Assembly (NCBI RefSeq): GCF_040372805.1 | Contig: NZ_BAABWJ010000008.1 | Location: 165,637-229,636, forward strand | Direction: 5' to 3' | Source: Pseudoteredinibacter isoporae_A | GTDB lineage: Bacteria > Pseudomonadota > Gammaproteobacteria > Pseudomonadales > Cellvibrionaceae | Length of the DNA stretch: 64,000 nt | Shown: positions 17,875 through 27,820 of the stretch, piece after piece | How positions within the stretch are numbered: the stretch's first letter is position 1 | How the letters are laid out: every line of letters begins with the position of its first letter | Translations under genes and position numbers: made by a program | The notes under the pieces: generated by a model | The model's database searches: none | What the model was told of the DNA's origin: nothing | The model's input: only the letters and a program-made list of their open reading frames with translations

Positions 17875-18970
17875 ATGGAAATCAATCCAATTATTAATCA
17901 GTTGAAAGACCTGCAAACGCGTACCGATACGCTTAGGGGGTATCTTTGACTATGATCACAAGAAAGAACGCCTGGATGAAGTAGAGCTGTTGCTCGGAGA
18001 ACCGGATGTCTGGAACGACCAGGAAAAAGCCCAAGAGCTGGGCCGTGAGCGCTCTTCTCTGGAGGCCGTTGTAGAAACAATCGATACTCTCGACGGTGGT
18101 ATCGCCGACGCCCACGAGCTGTTGGAAATGGCCGTGGAAGAAGAGGATGAGGATACCGTTGCTGAAGTTGAATCCGAGATTGAGGGTCTGAATAAACATC
18201 TGGCCAAGCTCGAGTTCCGTCGTATGTTTTCTGGTGAAATGGATCCGAATAATGCCTATTTGGATATCCAGTCGGGTTCCGGTGGTACTGAAGCTCAGGA
18301 CTGGGCGGAGATGGTCCTGCGCATGTATTTGCGATGGGGGGAAGCAAAGGGTTTCAAAACCACACTGGAAGAAGCTTCCGCGGGCGATGTAGCGGGTATC
18401 AAATCAGCGACTATTCGCTTTGAAGGCGAATACGCTTTCGGTTGGCTGAGAACCGAAACCGGCGTACACCGTCTAGTGCGGAAATCGCCGTTTGATTCTG
18501 GCAATCGTCGTCACACGTCGTTTTGTTCTGTATTTGTGTCCCCGGAAATTGATGACAATATCGAGATTGATATCAACCCTGCGGATGTTCGTACCGATAC
18601 CTACCGCGCCTCTGGTGCAGGTGGTCAGCACGTCAACAAAACCGACTCGGCTGTTCGTTTAACCCACGAACCCACGGGTATTGTGGCGGAATGTCAGAGT
18701 CAACGTTCTCAACATAAAAACCGCGATCAAGCCTGGAAGATGTTGCGTGCAAAATTGTACGAACAGGAAATGCTCAAACGCAATGAAGAAAAGCAGGCGG
18801 CGGAAGACAGCAAAGCTGATATTGGGTGGGGCAGCCAAATTCGATCCTATGTACTTGATGATCAGCGTATCAAGGATTTGCGTACCAGTGTGCAGACCAG
18901 TAACTGTCAATCCGTATTAGACGGTAATCTGGACCAGTTTATCGAGGCCAGCTTGAAGGCCGGCCTGTAA
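17875..18970 (+). CDS. prfB: Peptide chain release factor 2, with programmed +1 frameshift
   Basis: Release factor for UGA and UAA stop codons, 364 aa after frameshift. Codons 1-24 run from ATG 17875 to CTT 17944-17946, followed by an in-frame TGA at 17947-17949. The +1 slip resumes at GAC 17948 and continues to 18970. The classic signal, an internal Shine-Dalgarno AGGGGG then TAT CTT TGA C, is intact, so RF2 autoregulates its own synthesis. The GGQ motif (GAGGQHVNKTDSAVR) for peptidyl-tRNA hydrolysis is present. It is followed by lysS as in many gammaproteobacteria. Confidence 0.97.
17935..17950 (+). other. RF2 programmed frameshift site
   Basis: AGGGGG ribosome-stimulating element followed by TATCTTTGAC. 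Ribosomes pausing at the poor-context UGA shift +1 on CTT. Confidence 0.96.
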
Positions 18971-19049
18971 GCGACAGGTCACAATGATCGGTGTCGCACC
19001 CTATTTTACTTTTTATAGATTTATTTCTACTGACTAAAGAGCTTTAACC

Positions 19050-20549
19050 ATGAGCGATAACAAGCCACAAGACGAAAACAAATTAGTTGCCGTGCGTCGT
19101 GAAAAACTTGCGACGATTCGCGCCGAAGACGGGCCTACTTTCCCAAATGACTTTCGCCCTAAACACAAAGCTCAGGATGTTCAGGATAAATACGCGGAAA
19201 TCAGTAAAGAAGCACTCGAAGATGATGATGTGCAAATCAGCGTAGCCGGTCGTGTTATGGCCATGCGTGGTCCGTGGGTAGTGATTCGCGATGCCAGTGG
19301 TGCTATTCAGTTATACATTACAAAAGAAGCTCGCCCTTTTGCCAAACGTTTGGATTTGGGTGATATCGTTGCTTGTGAAGGTAAGCTGCATCGCTCTGGA
19401 AAGGGTGATCTTTATGTGAATATGGATAACACGCAGCTGTTGACCAAGTCCTTGCGTCCCTTGCCGGATAAATATCATGGTCTGGCGGATCAGGAAACCC
19501 GCTACCGTCAGCGTTATGTGGACCTGATCGTCAATCCTGAAGTTCGCGATGTGTTTCGCACCCGCTCCAAAGTGATTGAGTTCATTCGCAGCTACCTGAA
19601 TGGCAAAGATTATATGGAAGTGGAAACACCGATGTTGCAGGCCATCCCTGGTGGTGCTACGGCACGTCCGTTTGTGACTCATCACAATGCTCTGGATATT
19701 GATATGTATTTGCGTATCGCGCCGGAGCTGTACCTGAAGCGCCTGGTTGTGGGTGGTTTCGAACGTGTTTATGAAATTAACCGTAATTTCCGGAATGAAG
19801 GCTTGTCGACTCGTCACAATCCTGAATTCACGATGCTGGAGTTTTATCAGGCCTACGCCGATTACAACGACCTGATGGATTTGACCGAAGATATGCTGCG
19901 CAATCTGGCCGAGTCGGTATTGGGCACCACTCAGGTCCGTTCTACAGTGAAAAATGCCGAAGGGGAAGTGGAAAGTGAAACGATTTACGATTTCGCCAAG
20001 CCTTTCCGTCGACTGTCTGTGTTCGATTCCATTCTGCACTTTAATGATGATATTAATGCGGAAGAACTGGCAGATGAGCAGGGTGCTCGTAAGATTGCTG
20101 AAGGTTTGGGCATTCCACTGAAAGATATCTGGGGACTGGGTAAGGTTCAAATCGAAATTTTTGAGAAGACGGTCGAACACCGCCTGGACGACCCAACGTT
20201 CATTACCCAATACCCAACCGAAGTTTCGCCTTTGGCTCGTCGCAATGATGACAATCCATTTGTCACCGATCGCTTTGAGTTCTTTGTGGGTGGTCGTGAG
20301 ATTGCCAATGGCTTTTCGGAGCTGAATGATGCGGAAGATCAAGCCGAGCGTTTTCAGCAGCAGGTGGCTGAAAAAGATGCGGGTGATGATGAAGCCATGC
20401 ATTACGATGCCGACTATGTACGCGCGTTAGAGTACGGTTTGCCTCCAACAGCAGGTGAAGGTATTGGTATTGACCGTTTGGTTATGTTACTGACTGATTC
20501 CCCGTCCATTCGAGATGTTTTACTGTTCCCGGCAATGCGCCCTGAGTAA
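19050..20549 (+). CDS. lysS: Lysyl-tRNA synthetase, class II
   Basis: 499-aa enzyme charging tRNA-Lys. An N-terminal OB-fold anticodon-binding domain covers about 55-160 (VAGRVMAMRGPWVVIRD). The class II catalytic domain has motif 2 (NRNFRNEGLSTRHNPEFTM) and motif 3 (GEGIGIDRLVMLLTD). Length is standard. It lies 79 bp after prfB, and ung follows after 6 bp, so a prfB-lysS-ung transcription unit is likely. Confidence 0.97.
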   Translation: MSDNKPQDENKLVAVRREKLATIRAEDGPTFPNDFRPKHKAQDVQDKYAEISKEALEDDDVQISVAGRVMAMRGPWVVIRDASGAIQLYITKEARPFAKRLDLGDIVACEGKLHRSGKGDLYVNMDNTQLLTKSLRPLPDKYHGLADQETRYRQRYVDLIVNPEVRDVFRTRSKVIEFIRSYLNGKDYMEVETPMLQAIPGGATARPFVTHHNALDIDMYLRIAPELYLKRLVVGGFERVYEINRNFRNEGLSTRHNPEFTMLEFYQAYADYNDLMDLTEDMLRNLAESVLGTTQVRSTVKNAEGEVESETIYDFAKPFRRLSVFDSILHFNDDINAEELADEQGARKIAEGLGIPLKDIWGLGKVQIEIFEKTVEHRLDDPTFITQYPTEVSPLARRNDDNPFVTDRFEFFVGGREIANGFSELNDAEDQAERFQQQVAEKDAGDDEAMHYDADYVRALEYGLPPTAGEGIGIDRLVMLLTDSPSIRDVLLFPAMRPE

Positions 20550-20555
20550 GATGAT

Positions 20556-21242
20556 ATGAGCAGGGACGTACAGTTAGACCCTTCTTGGAAAGCGCTGTTG
20601 GCCGATGAGTTTGAACAAGCTTATATGCAACAGCTCGGGGATTTTTTGCGCACTGAAAAGGCGGCGGGAAAAGTTATTTTTCCGCCCGGTCCGCAAATGT
20701 TTAACGCCTTGAACAGCACGCCGTTCGATAAAGTCAAAGTGGTTGTGCTGGGGCAGGACCCTTACCACGGACCAGGGCAGGCCCATGGCCTGAGCTTCTC
20801 GGTTCCTCCCGGTGTGCGAATTCCGCCTTCTCTGTTGAATATCTATAAAGAAATTGAGCGTGATCTGGGTTTGGCTATTCCTAATCACGGTTGTCTGCAA
20901 AGTTGGGCTGATCAGGGGGTGTTGCTGTTGAACGCAACCTTATCGGTACAACAAGCCAATGCTGGTTCTCATCAAAACAAAGGCTGGGAGCAGTTCACGG
21001 ACAAAATCGTTCAGCTTTTGAGTGAGCAACGTGAAGGTTTGGTGTTTTTACTTTGGGGCAGTTATGCCCAGAAAAAAGGTCGGGTTATTGACTCGCAGAA
21101 ACACTGCGTCCTGAAGTCTGTTCACCCATCCCCTCTGTCGGCCCATCGTGGCTTTCTGGGTTGCGGTCATTTTTCTGCGACGAATCACTATTTGCTTCAA
21201 CGCGGGCAAACCGCGATCGATTGGTCTGTGCCGTCACAGTAA
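20556..21242 (+). CDS. ung: Uracil-DNA glycosylase
   Basis: 228-aa family 1 glycosylase that removes uracil from DNA to start base-excision repair. The water-activating motif GQDPYHGPGQAHGL and the DNA-intercalation motif HPSPLSAHRGF are both intact. The start is 6 bp after the lysS stop with no strong own ribosome site, suggesting coupling. Confidence 0.96.
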   Translation: MSRDVQLDPSWKALLADEFEQAYMQQLGDFLRTEKAAGKVIFPPGPQMFNALNSTPFDKVKVVVLGQDPYHGPGQAHGLSFSVPPGVRIPPSLLNIYKEIERDLGLAIPNHGCLQSWADQGVLLLNATLSVQQANAGSHQNKGWEQFTDKIVQLLSEQREGLVFLLWGSYAQKKGRVIDSQKHCVLKSVHPSPLSAHRGFLGCGHFSATNHYLLQRGQTAIDWSVPSQ

Positions 21243-21408
21243 TGTCAAAAAATGGCCGACCTCGTGCGGTCGCGATAGAGTGACAGCTATAGGGTGGTCA
21301 TGTGATATTGAGTGACTTTTTATTCGAAGTAGAAGTCTTTGGTGATATTTCCGTGATAAATTACTCTCATGCTTACGCCCTATAACAAGAATGAGTATGA
21401 GGTAGCCA

Positions 21409-22299
21409 TTGAGCTCACAAATAAGTTGGTCCGATTACTGGCAAACCGGGGCAGAACAATCCCTTCAGGCACATGCCGCCAGTCCCGTCAAACAATTCGT
21501 GCAACAGTACTTTGTTTCAAAGCTTAAAGATCAGGACAGTGTTCTTGATTTGGCAACGGGTAATGGCGCCTTGCTTCAGCAGTTGCCTGAGAGCCATACT
21601 GGCTTTTGTGTTGGTGTTGACTACAGTGATATTGTCCCGAATACCGATTTACGCCATCAGCATCACTTCATTCGTATGGACGGTTCCAGTCTGGCGTTTC
21701 CCGATCACAGTTTCAGTTGGGTGGTGAGTCAGTTCGGTTTTGAATACATTCCGCGTGAGAGTGGCATACGAGAGTTGTGTCGAGTGCTACAACCTACGTC
21801 GCAACTGTTACTTCTATGCCACCGAAAAGATTCTCTGCTGTGCCGCCACTCGCAACAACAGTTAATGGAAGGGCGTAGTGTTTTGGATAGTGGTCTGTTT
21901 GCCGCCGCTTGGCAATGGTGCCAGAACGCTCACACAGACAAAACGGACCGAGTGGGTTTGCAGAAACTGATGGCTTCTATGATGAACGAGATTCGTTTGC
22001 CCAGGGAATCCAGTTTGATGTTTGCGTTGTTACGAAGCCTTGCGCAGTTATTGACCGATGTTCGTGATGATAAAGTGCGTAGCGATCTGGCTCAACAAAT
22101 GATCGGTCAATGGCAATCTTCCTTGCTGGCGAACATCGATCGGTTGGAACAACAGATTTCGGTTGCCTTAAGTGGTGCAGACCAAAAAAACTTGGTAGAC
22201 ACGATCAGGGCATCAGGGTTTAAGGCCAAAACCGTCGCACTCGCGGAGCAGGGTCGTCCATTGGCTTGGGGGATGTACTTCTCACGAGAACAGCGCTGA
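21409..22299 (+). CDS. SAM-dependent methyltransferase
   Basis: 296-aa class I methyltransferase-like protein. Motif I is VLDLATGNGALLQQL at about residue 45, followed by VGVDYSD and the post-motif FPDHSFSWVVSQFGFEYI. The C-terminal half is helical and unassigned. The start is a TTG at 21409 with TGAGGT 6 nt upstream; the only nearby in-frame ATGs are cut off by a stop. The substrate is unknown, and neighbours give no clear hint. It converges on the HDOD gene. Confidence 0.75.
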   Translation: MSSQISWSDYWQTGAEQSLQAHAASPVKQFVQQYFVSKLKDQDSVLDLATGNGALLQQLPESHTGFCVGVDYSDIVPNTDLRHQHHFIRMDGSSLAFPDHSFSWVVSQFGFEYIPRESGIRELCRVLQPTSQLLLLCHRKDSLLCRHSQQQLMEGRSVLDSGLFAAAWQWCQNAHTDKTDRVGLQKLMASMMNEIRLPRESSLMFALLRSLAQLLTDVRDDKVRSDLAQQMIGQWQSSLLANIDRLEQQISVALSGADQKNLVDTIRASGFKAKTVALAEQGRPLAWGMYFSREQR

Positions 22300-22351
22300 G
22301 CTTTTCGTGCGAAAAACAGGTTGCGTTGTCCTCGTGAGTGACGTGGGTTGA

Positions 22352-23188
22352 TCAGGTAAGCATGGCCATGGCGGCTTCCATTTCAGCCGAAATGTCTTCG
22401 CCTTCGGCATCTTCCATATTGGGATCGAGCCCCAGGCGGGCAAATGCGGTTACGGTGCCGTAGTCAATATTAGCAAATGGGTGATTGCCTCCCATATGGC
22501 TTTGCAGCATGGCCACAGTAACGATATCCGCGTAGCCAACGGTATCGGCTTCGCGCGCAAAGTCCAGATGCTGGCTGGGTACGTGAACAAGCTCCGGGGA
22601 AAATTCCCAGGAGCTTAAAATCTTATCACCCAGTTCGGCGCCAAGATCATACACCAGCATATCCAGCACAAAGGGGTTATTCAAAGCGTCCGGATTTTCT
22701 TCGGCGTATTTGAAGATGGGGAGGGCGCCAATATTGTGTACCAGCCCTGCCAGGGTCGCCTGATCGGGTTGCAGATCGGTGCGGAACTTACAGAGCACAT
22801 TGCACATGCCGGCAATTTCACTTGAGCGACTCCAGACTTCACGAATACGGCGATCAATCTCTTTCGATTTTGCCTGGAACATTTGCTCCATGGCTAAGCC
22901 CATGGCCAGGGAGGCGGTAAACTGTAAGCCCAGGCGCGAAAGCGCCATTTGCAGATTGGTAATTTCCTGGGCGCCGCGCATAGTAGGGCTGTTGGCCACT
23001 TTAATAATGCGCGCGGTCAGGGCGACGTCGTTACCGATAACCTTATTTAAATCCATAACACCGGCGTCAGGATCTTCAGCAACCTCCCGAACCTGCAGGG
23101 CAATTTCCGGCAAGCTGGGGAGTACTAACTCGTCATTATCAATAGCGGAAAGAATGTCTGTACGGGCCTGGGCCGCTAGTGGATTCAT
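22352..23188 (-). CDS. HDOD-domain protein
   Basis: 278-aa protein made almost entirely of one HDOD domain (about 20-220): LPSLPEIALQVREVAEDPDAG, then DVALTARIIKVANSPTMRG, HNIGALPIFKYAEE. This is a catalytically degenerate relative of HD-GYP domains, often a signalling or scaffold module. The start at 23188 fits the domain position; the ribosome site is weak. It is 59 bp downstream of ygfZ on the same strand. Confidence 0.85.
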   Translation of the reverse strand: MNPLAAQARTDILSAIDNDELVLPSLPEIALQVREVAEDPDAGVMDLNKVIGNDVALTARIIKVANSPTMRGAQEITNLQMALSRLGLQFTASLAMGLAMEQMFQAKSKEIDRRIREVWSRSSEIAGMCNVLCKFRTDLQPDQATLAGLVHNIGALPIFKYAEENPDALNNPFVLDMLVYDLGAELGDKILSSWEFSPELVHVPSQHLDFAREADTVGYADIVTVAMLQSHMGGNHPFANIDYGTVTAFARLGLDPNMEDAEGEDISAEMEAAMAMLT

Positions 23189-23247
23189 CGCATCGTCTCG
23201 TTTAAGGCTTGGCTTCTTATGGGCCGCCTTAACTGAGCGACCCTTAT

Positions 23248-24249
23248 TTAAGTTATAGCATATGGGAGCGGTTCGACCGTGAAATTCCAAGGTCCGTCCG
23301 GAGACAGTGCCAGGGCATTTTGAGAGGCGTTATCTTTAACGACAGCCAGCGCTTCAATACCCTCCGCGCTGGTGGCAACATTAACCAACTCACCTACGGC
23401 TTGCGTGCTATCGGCGCCAAACAATTCGCGACCACTACTCAGCTGTGACTCAGCAACAGTGTCTTTGGTGTTCACTAAACGAACGGTATGGCGTTTCAAA
23501 TTACCCCGGTACTGCATTCTGGCGATGATTTCCTGGCCGGTATAACACCCTTTTTGGTAGTTAATACCGCCCAGTTCGTTGAAGTTCAGCATTTGGGGAA
23601 TAATCGATTCTTCCACCCCGGCCTCGACTTCAGCGATTCCCGCTCGAATATCCAATAACCTCCAGTAGCCGTTATCGACCAATACGGGCTCGGACTTTAA
23701 CTGATCCAACAAATTTTTTATCTGCTCACGATCTGCCCAGATTTCAAAGCGGTCATCCGAAATATTGAGAACCTGGATGCCGTTTTGTTCGCTGCAGTGG
23801 CCCTCAGCGGGTGCCTGCAATTGCCAGGCCTGGAGTTGATCTGGGGCACCTTGGCCGTGTAAGCCAAGCCCAATACAGTCGGCATTCAATGTGAGTTCGG
23901 CTTTTGAAAAAATGGCGTATTTAGCCAACGCTTTGTGGGCATTGGCAGAAATATTCTGGCGCAAAATCAAACGGATGTGTTCTTCGCCTAGGGCGCTGGC
24001 TCGAAAACTGCTCAGCATCCGCCCCTTGTGATTGCAGTGCGCGCCAAGGCGCCATTGTGTCGTGCTGACCTCATCAAGATCACAGGTGAGCTGACCTTGC
24101 AGGAAGGTCTTGCAGTCTGGACCGATTACGTCGAGTACGCATTTGTGATCGAGCGTACAAAGGCGCAGCGGGCGCCCCTCAGCCGCCGCGGATTGGCTAT
24201 CGAGCGTAGTGTAATTTGAGGCTTGTATAAGTTCTGACCAGTTGTTCAT
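23248..24249 (-). CDS. ygfZ: Folate-dependent tRNA-modifying protein YgfZ
   Basis: 333-aa GcvT-like protein needed for iron-sulfur enzyme maintenance, including MiaB-type tRNA modification. The signature K-G-C-Y-T-G-Q-E, with its conserved cysteine, is present (GINYQKGCYTGQEIIARMQY). It is divergent from sdhE-ygfX, a neighbour relation common in gammaproteobacteria. Confidence 0.92.
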   Translation of the reverse strand: MNNWSELIQASNYTTLDSQSAAAEGRPLRLCTLDHKCVLDVIGPDCKTFLQGQLTCDLDEVSTTQWRLGAHCNHKGRMLSSFRASALGEEHIRLILRQNISANAHKALAKYAIFSKAELTLNADCIGLGLHGQGAPDQLQAWQLQAPAEGHCSEQNGIQVLNISDDRFEIWADREQIKNLLDQLKSEPVLVDNGYWRLLDIRAGIAEVEAGVEESIIPQMLNFNELGGINYQKGCYTGQEIIARMQYRGNLKRHTVRLVNTKDTVAESQLSSGRELFGADSTQAVGELVNVATSAEGIEALAVVKDNASQNALALSPDGPWNFTVEPLPYAIT

Positions 24250-24357
24250 GGCTATTCCTATGTCAATGCGCTGGCCATTGTAAAATATTTTGCTTCAGCT
24301 GTGGTCGCTGTTATGGCCTTTAACTTATAATTGGCGAAAGCTGAATTCGAGGTAACT

Positions 24358-24603
24358 ATGGATAAAAATCGCCTGTTTTGGGGTAGCCGACGGGGCATGT
24401 TAGAACTGGACCTGGTGTTATTGCCGTTTTTGGAAAACGTTTATCCCGATCTCGATCAGGAAGATAAAGAGCGCTACTGGGCGTTGTTGGAGTGTGAAGA
24501 TCAGGACATGTTTGGTTGGTTTTTGAAGCGCAAAGACCCGGATGATCCCGAGATGTTGAAGATCGTCACGATTATCCGCAACAACACCGGTTTGCAAGAA
24601 TAA
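24358..24603 (+). CDS. sdhE: FAD assembly factor SdhE
   Basis: 81-aa protein that promotes covalent flavinylation of succinate dehydrogenase. The signature RGMLELD (in SRRGMLELDLVLLPF) and the acidic helical body DQEDKERYWALLECEDQDMF are present. The ATG at 24358 has GAGGT 5 nt upstream; an in-frame TTG at 24331 would add nine residues and is less likely. It is followed after 4 bp by ygfX. Confidence 0.95.
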   Translation: MDKNRLFWGSRRGMLELDLVLLPFLENVYPDLDQEDKERYWALLECEDQDMFGWFLKRKDPDDPEMLKIVTIIRNNTGLQE

Positions 24604-24607
24604 GATT

Positions 24608-25174
24608 TTGCAGCAGAAGCGGCCGCCAAGATTTAATGTCGGCCGCCGTTATGTCGTACGGTTGCCATTGCAAGCATCCGCCTTTCTTTCTCTATTGATC
24701 TGTGCGCTTCACGGCTTGTTGTTTCTGGCGCTGTTGCTGTTTTCTGAACTTCCCCCTTTTGTGTATATCGTCGCGCTGTTGTTTCTGACTCTGAGTGCAG
24801 GGCTGTGGGTGCTGCGTCATTGGGCAATGAACGCTTTTCGGTTGTGTGTCAGCGAGAACGATGATGCACTCGGTATGCCGAAGCTTCTCCTTCAGGGGCG
24901 TGATCAGGATACGCTGATACTTCCCGAGGTTCATTCGGAGTGGCAACACTACGAATTGATCATTGCGAGAGTGGATATCCGCAGCGAGCTGATTGCCAGA
25001 CAGATGGTTTTGTGCGGTAACTTACAGGCACGGGGAAGTTTGATGTATGTGAGCCAGTGCTTGTGGGCGGTCTTGCCCACGCACAGATTTCGCTGGCGGC
25101 TAATACTGTTTCGCTCGCTTCATGAGCCTGAGGCCTGGCGTTTACTTTGCCAGAGGCTGAGACTACTCCACTGA
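24608..25174 (+). CDS. ygfX: YgfX-like membrane protein
   Basis: 188-aa protein with two adjacent transmembrane segments at about 23-45 and 48-68, then a cytoplasmic beta-rich tail, matching the YgfX/CptA family partnered with sdhE. In E. coli it was reported as a toxin-like inhibitor of cytoskeletal proteins and linked to flavinylation; its true role is debated. The start is a TTG at 24608, as no ATG is available near the family start. Its 3' end overlaps the convergent nadB end by 12 bp. Confidence 0.78.
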   Translation: MQQKRPPRFNVGRRYVVRLPLQASAFLSLLICALHGLLFLALLLFSELPPFVYIVALLFLTLSAGLWVLRHWAMNAFRLCVSENDDALGMPKLLLQGRDQDTLILPEVHSEWQHYELIIARVDIRSELIARQMVLCGNLQARGSLMYVSQCLWAVLPTHRFRWRLILFRSLHEPEAWRLLCQRLRLLH

Positions 25175-26791
25175 GGTGCTGACGATCAGATCCTGGCCTG
25201 CAAAATTCATCGGAACCAGAATCGTATCTTTGGCAACGTTGGATAATTCAGGGTAGTCGAGTGAGTAGTGCAGTCCTCGGCTCTCCTTACGACCCATGGC
25301 CGAGCGGATAATCAATTCCGCAACGGTTGCCAGGTTACGCAGCTCGATCTGATCATTGCTGACCTTGTAGTTGCTGTAATACTCCGCAATTTCTTTCTGC
25401 AGGAGTTTGATGCGGTGGGTGGCTCGTTCCAGGCGTTTTCGGGTTCGAACAATGCCGACATAGTCCCACATAAAGCGGCGGAGTTCGTCCCAGTTGTGGG
25501 AGATAACCACGTCTTCATCCGAATCGGTTACGCGCGAAGCATCCCAAGGCGCAATGGTATGAATGTCAGCGACATCTTGGATGGTCTCGCTGATGTGTCG
25601 AGCGGCCGCCTGGGCGTACACAATGCATTCCAGCAGAGAATTACTGGCCATGCGATTGGCGCCGTGAAGGCCGGTAAAAGAGGTTTCTCCGATCGCGTAA
25701 AGCTGCTGCAAATCGGTTTGGCCATTGTGATCGACCACAACGCCACCACAGGTATAGTGTGCGGCAGGTACTACGGGAATCCATTCTTTACTGATGTCAA
25801 TGCCGAACTCCTGACAGCGGGCTTTCACCGTTGGAAAGTGCTCCGCAATAAAGGCTTCCGGTTTGTGGCTGATGTCGAGGTACAGGCAGTCGCTACCCAG
25901 ACGTTTCATTTCGTGGTCAATCGCACGAGCCACAATATCACGAGGGGCCAGTTCCTCGCGTTCATCAAAGCGATGCATAAAACGTTCACCGTCGGGCAGG
26001 CGCAGATAAGCACCTTCACCGCGCAGGGCTTCGGTAATCAGAAACGATTTCGCTTTAGGGTGAAATAGGCAGGTCGGGTGGAATTGATTGAATTCCATAT
26101 TGGCGATACGACAACCGGCTCGCCAAGCCATGGCGATGCCATCGCCTGAGGCCCCGTCGGGGTTACTGGTATACAAATACACTTTGCTGGCACCGCCGGT
26201 GGCGAGAATGACGGCTTTGGCCTGAAACAAATCGACCCGGTCTTTCGGACGGTTGTACACGTAAGCGCCGGCGCAGCGCAGCTTGCGACTGTTCGGGCTG
26301 GGCTGTTTCACCAGGTCGACTGCGATGTGGTGGGCATAGACATCAATGTTACTGTGAGCCAGGGTTCGTTCGGACAGCGCGGAGTGTACCGCTTGCCCAG
26401 TCGCATCGGCGCTGTGGATGATACGGCGGTGGCTATGGCCACCTTCTTTTGTGAGGTGGTAGTCCTCCCCCTCGGCTTCGCGTGTGAAATCGACCCCTTG
26501 GTCGATCAGCCAGCGAATGGCGTCAGCGCTGTTTTCAACGGTAAAGCGCACGGCGTCTTCATGGCATAGGCCTGCGCCGGCATCGAGAGTGTCGCTGACA
26601 TGAGCTTCTACGGAATCTTCAGAATCCAGTACGGCGGCAATGCCGCCTTGGGCAAACCAAGTGGAGCCTTGGTTGATATCGGACTTGCTCAATACCGCCA
26701 CTTGAAAGCGTTCGGCCAGATTAAGTGCCAAAGTGAGGCCTGCAGCGCCACTTCCAATGATAAGCACATCGTATTGATGTCGAGTTTTCAT
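25163..26791 (-). CDS. nadB: L-aspartate oxidase
   Basis: 542-aa flavoenzyme, first step of de novo NAD synthesis (aspartate to iminoaspartate). It has the FAD-binding VLIIGSGAAGLTLAL at the N-terminus, QGGIAAVLDSEDSVEAH, the active-site HSHRRI and the RGEGAYLR and MASNSLLECIVYA motifs. The start at 26791 has AGGA upstream and puts the FAD motif at residue 8. Divergent from rpoE, as in Pseudomonas and E. coli. Confidence 0.96.
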   Translation of the reverse strand: MKTRHQYDVLIIGSGAAGLTLALNLAERFQVAVLSKSDINQGSTWFAQGGIAAVLDSEDSVEAHVSDTLDAGAGLCHEDAVRFTVENSADAIRWLIDQGVDFTREAEGEDYHLTKEGGHSHRRIIHSADATGQAVHSALSERTLAHSNIDVYAHHIAVDLVKQPSPNSRKLRCAGAYVYNRPKDRVDLFQAKAVILATGGASKVYLYTSNPDGASGDGIAMAWRAGCRIANMEFNQFHPTCLFHPKAKSFLITEALRGEGAYLRLPDGERFMHRFDEREELAPRDIVARAIDHEMKRLGSDCLYLDISHKPEAFIAEHFPTVKARCQEFGIDISKEWIPVVPAAHYTCGGVVVDHNGQTDLQQLYAIGETSFTGLHGANRMASNSLLECIVYAQAAARHISETIQDVADIHTIAPWDASRVTDSDEDVVISHNWDELRRFMWDYVGIVRTRKRLERATHRIKLLQKEIAEYYSNYKVSNDQIELRNLATVAELIIRSAMGRKESRGLHYSLDYPELSNVAKDTILVPMNFAGQDLIVSTSVE

Positions 26792-26930
26792 ACTGTCGTT
26801 CCTAAAGCAAGCTGGCGCTAGTATACCGTATCTGCACATTTGGGTGTGTGATGGATAATCTTTGCAAAGACAGTGGCTTAGTCAGGGTAACTTAGGTAAA
26901 ACGTAAACTTGTGGTTTCGCAATTCCTGTG

Positions 26931-26958
26931 GGAACTTGTGCCGTACTAACCAGTCTAT
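26931..26958 (+). promoter_or_regulatory. Probable sigma-E autoregulatory promoter of rpoE
   Basis: -35 GGAACTT at 26931-26937, 16-bp spacer and -10-like TCTAT at 26954-26958. This matches the RpoE/AlgU consensus and sits 112 bp upstream of rpoE. Confidence 0.75.
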
Positions 26959-27069
26959 GAGCTATCTTTGGTTCGCCCGTGCTAAACTGTTGCGCAAAAT
27001 GCGACCGCAATAGATTAAAAGAAAGAACAATAGTGTATCTGCCCGAGAGCAGATTGTTTGGAGTGAGGA

Positions 27070-27654
27070 ATGGCAGCGCAGTCGGCGCCAACAACGGATC
27101 AGCAGCTGGTAGAGCGTGTACAGAAGGGGGATAAGAAAGCCTTCGATTTGCTGGTGCTTAAATATCAGCACAAAATTCTATCGATCATCAGCCGCTATAT
27201 TAAAGACTCGGCCGAGGTTCATGATGTTGCCCAGGAGGCCTTTATTAAGGCGTATCGGGCGCTCCCCAATTTTCGTGGTGACAGTGCTTTTTATACTTGG
27301 CTCTACCGCATCGCCATTAATACCGCTAAAAATTTCCTGGTGTCTCGTAACCGCCGCCCACCGGCCAGTGATGTCGAAGTGGAAGAGGCGGAGTTTTACG
27401 GCGGCAGTGATTATTTGAAAGATGTGGATAGCCCGGAAAACAATCTGTTCCGGGATGAGTTGCAAGAAGTGGTCGATCGCGCGATTACGGATTTGCCAGA
27501 AGACCTCCGAACCGCAGTAACCTTGCGGGAAATGGAAGGTCTGAGCTATGAAGAGATTGCCAGTGTTATGGCATGCCCGGTGGGCACCGTAAGGTCTCGT
27601 ATTTTCAGAGCTCGGGAAGCGATTGAAAAGGCCATGTCCCCCTTGCTTCGATAA
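27070..27654 (+). CDS. rpoE: Envelope-stress sigma factor RpoE/AlgU
   Basis: 194-aa ECF sigma factor, almost identical in style to AlgU. Region 2 is FDLLVLKYQHKILSIISRYI to FYTWLYRIAINTAKNFL and region 4 is LREMEGLSYEEIASVMACPV plus GTVRSRIFRAREAI. It directs the periplasmic stress response and is held inactive by RseA/MucA. GGAGTGAGG precedes the ATG. An upstream sigma-E-type promoter suggests autoregulation. The anti-sigma gene follows only after an unusually long 271-bp gap. Confidence 0.96.
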   Translation: MAAQSAPTTDQQLVERVQKGDKKAFDLLVLKYQHKILSIISRYIKDSAEVHDVAQEAFIKAYRALPNFRGDSAFYTWLYRIAINTAKNFLVSRNRRPPASDVEVEEAEFYGGSDYLKDVDSPENNLFRDELQEVVDRAITDLPEDLRTAVTLREMEGLSYEEIASVMACPVGTVRSRIFRAREAIEKAMSPLLR

Positions 27655-27791
27655 GGGGACGACGCCCGGAAATCCCTAGGGGGATTTTGTAGTTGAAGGA
27701 AGGTTTGGCGGGTGAGTTTGCAGCTTTCCGGCCAATGAGGTGACAAGAAATGTGCGATGGTTCAAAATTGTGTGAGCTTTTTGTGAACCTT

Positions 27792-27820
27792 TTGACATGT
27801 CTTGAGTCCTATTGAATGAT
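27792..27820 (+). promoter_or_regulatory. Candidate sigma70 promoter for rseA
   Basis: A perfect -35 TTGACA at 27792-27797, a 17-bp spacer and a moderate -10 AATGAT at 27815-27820, inside the rpoE-rseA gap. A small AAATCCC/GGGATTT hairpin at 27670-27687 lies between rpoE and this site. Confidence 0.45.

Noticed and set aside
19311..20402. 363-codon antisense frame inside lysS
   Set aside because: Shadow of a well-supported housekeeping gene, with no ribosome site and no domain pattern.
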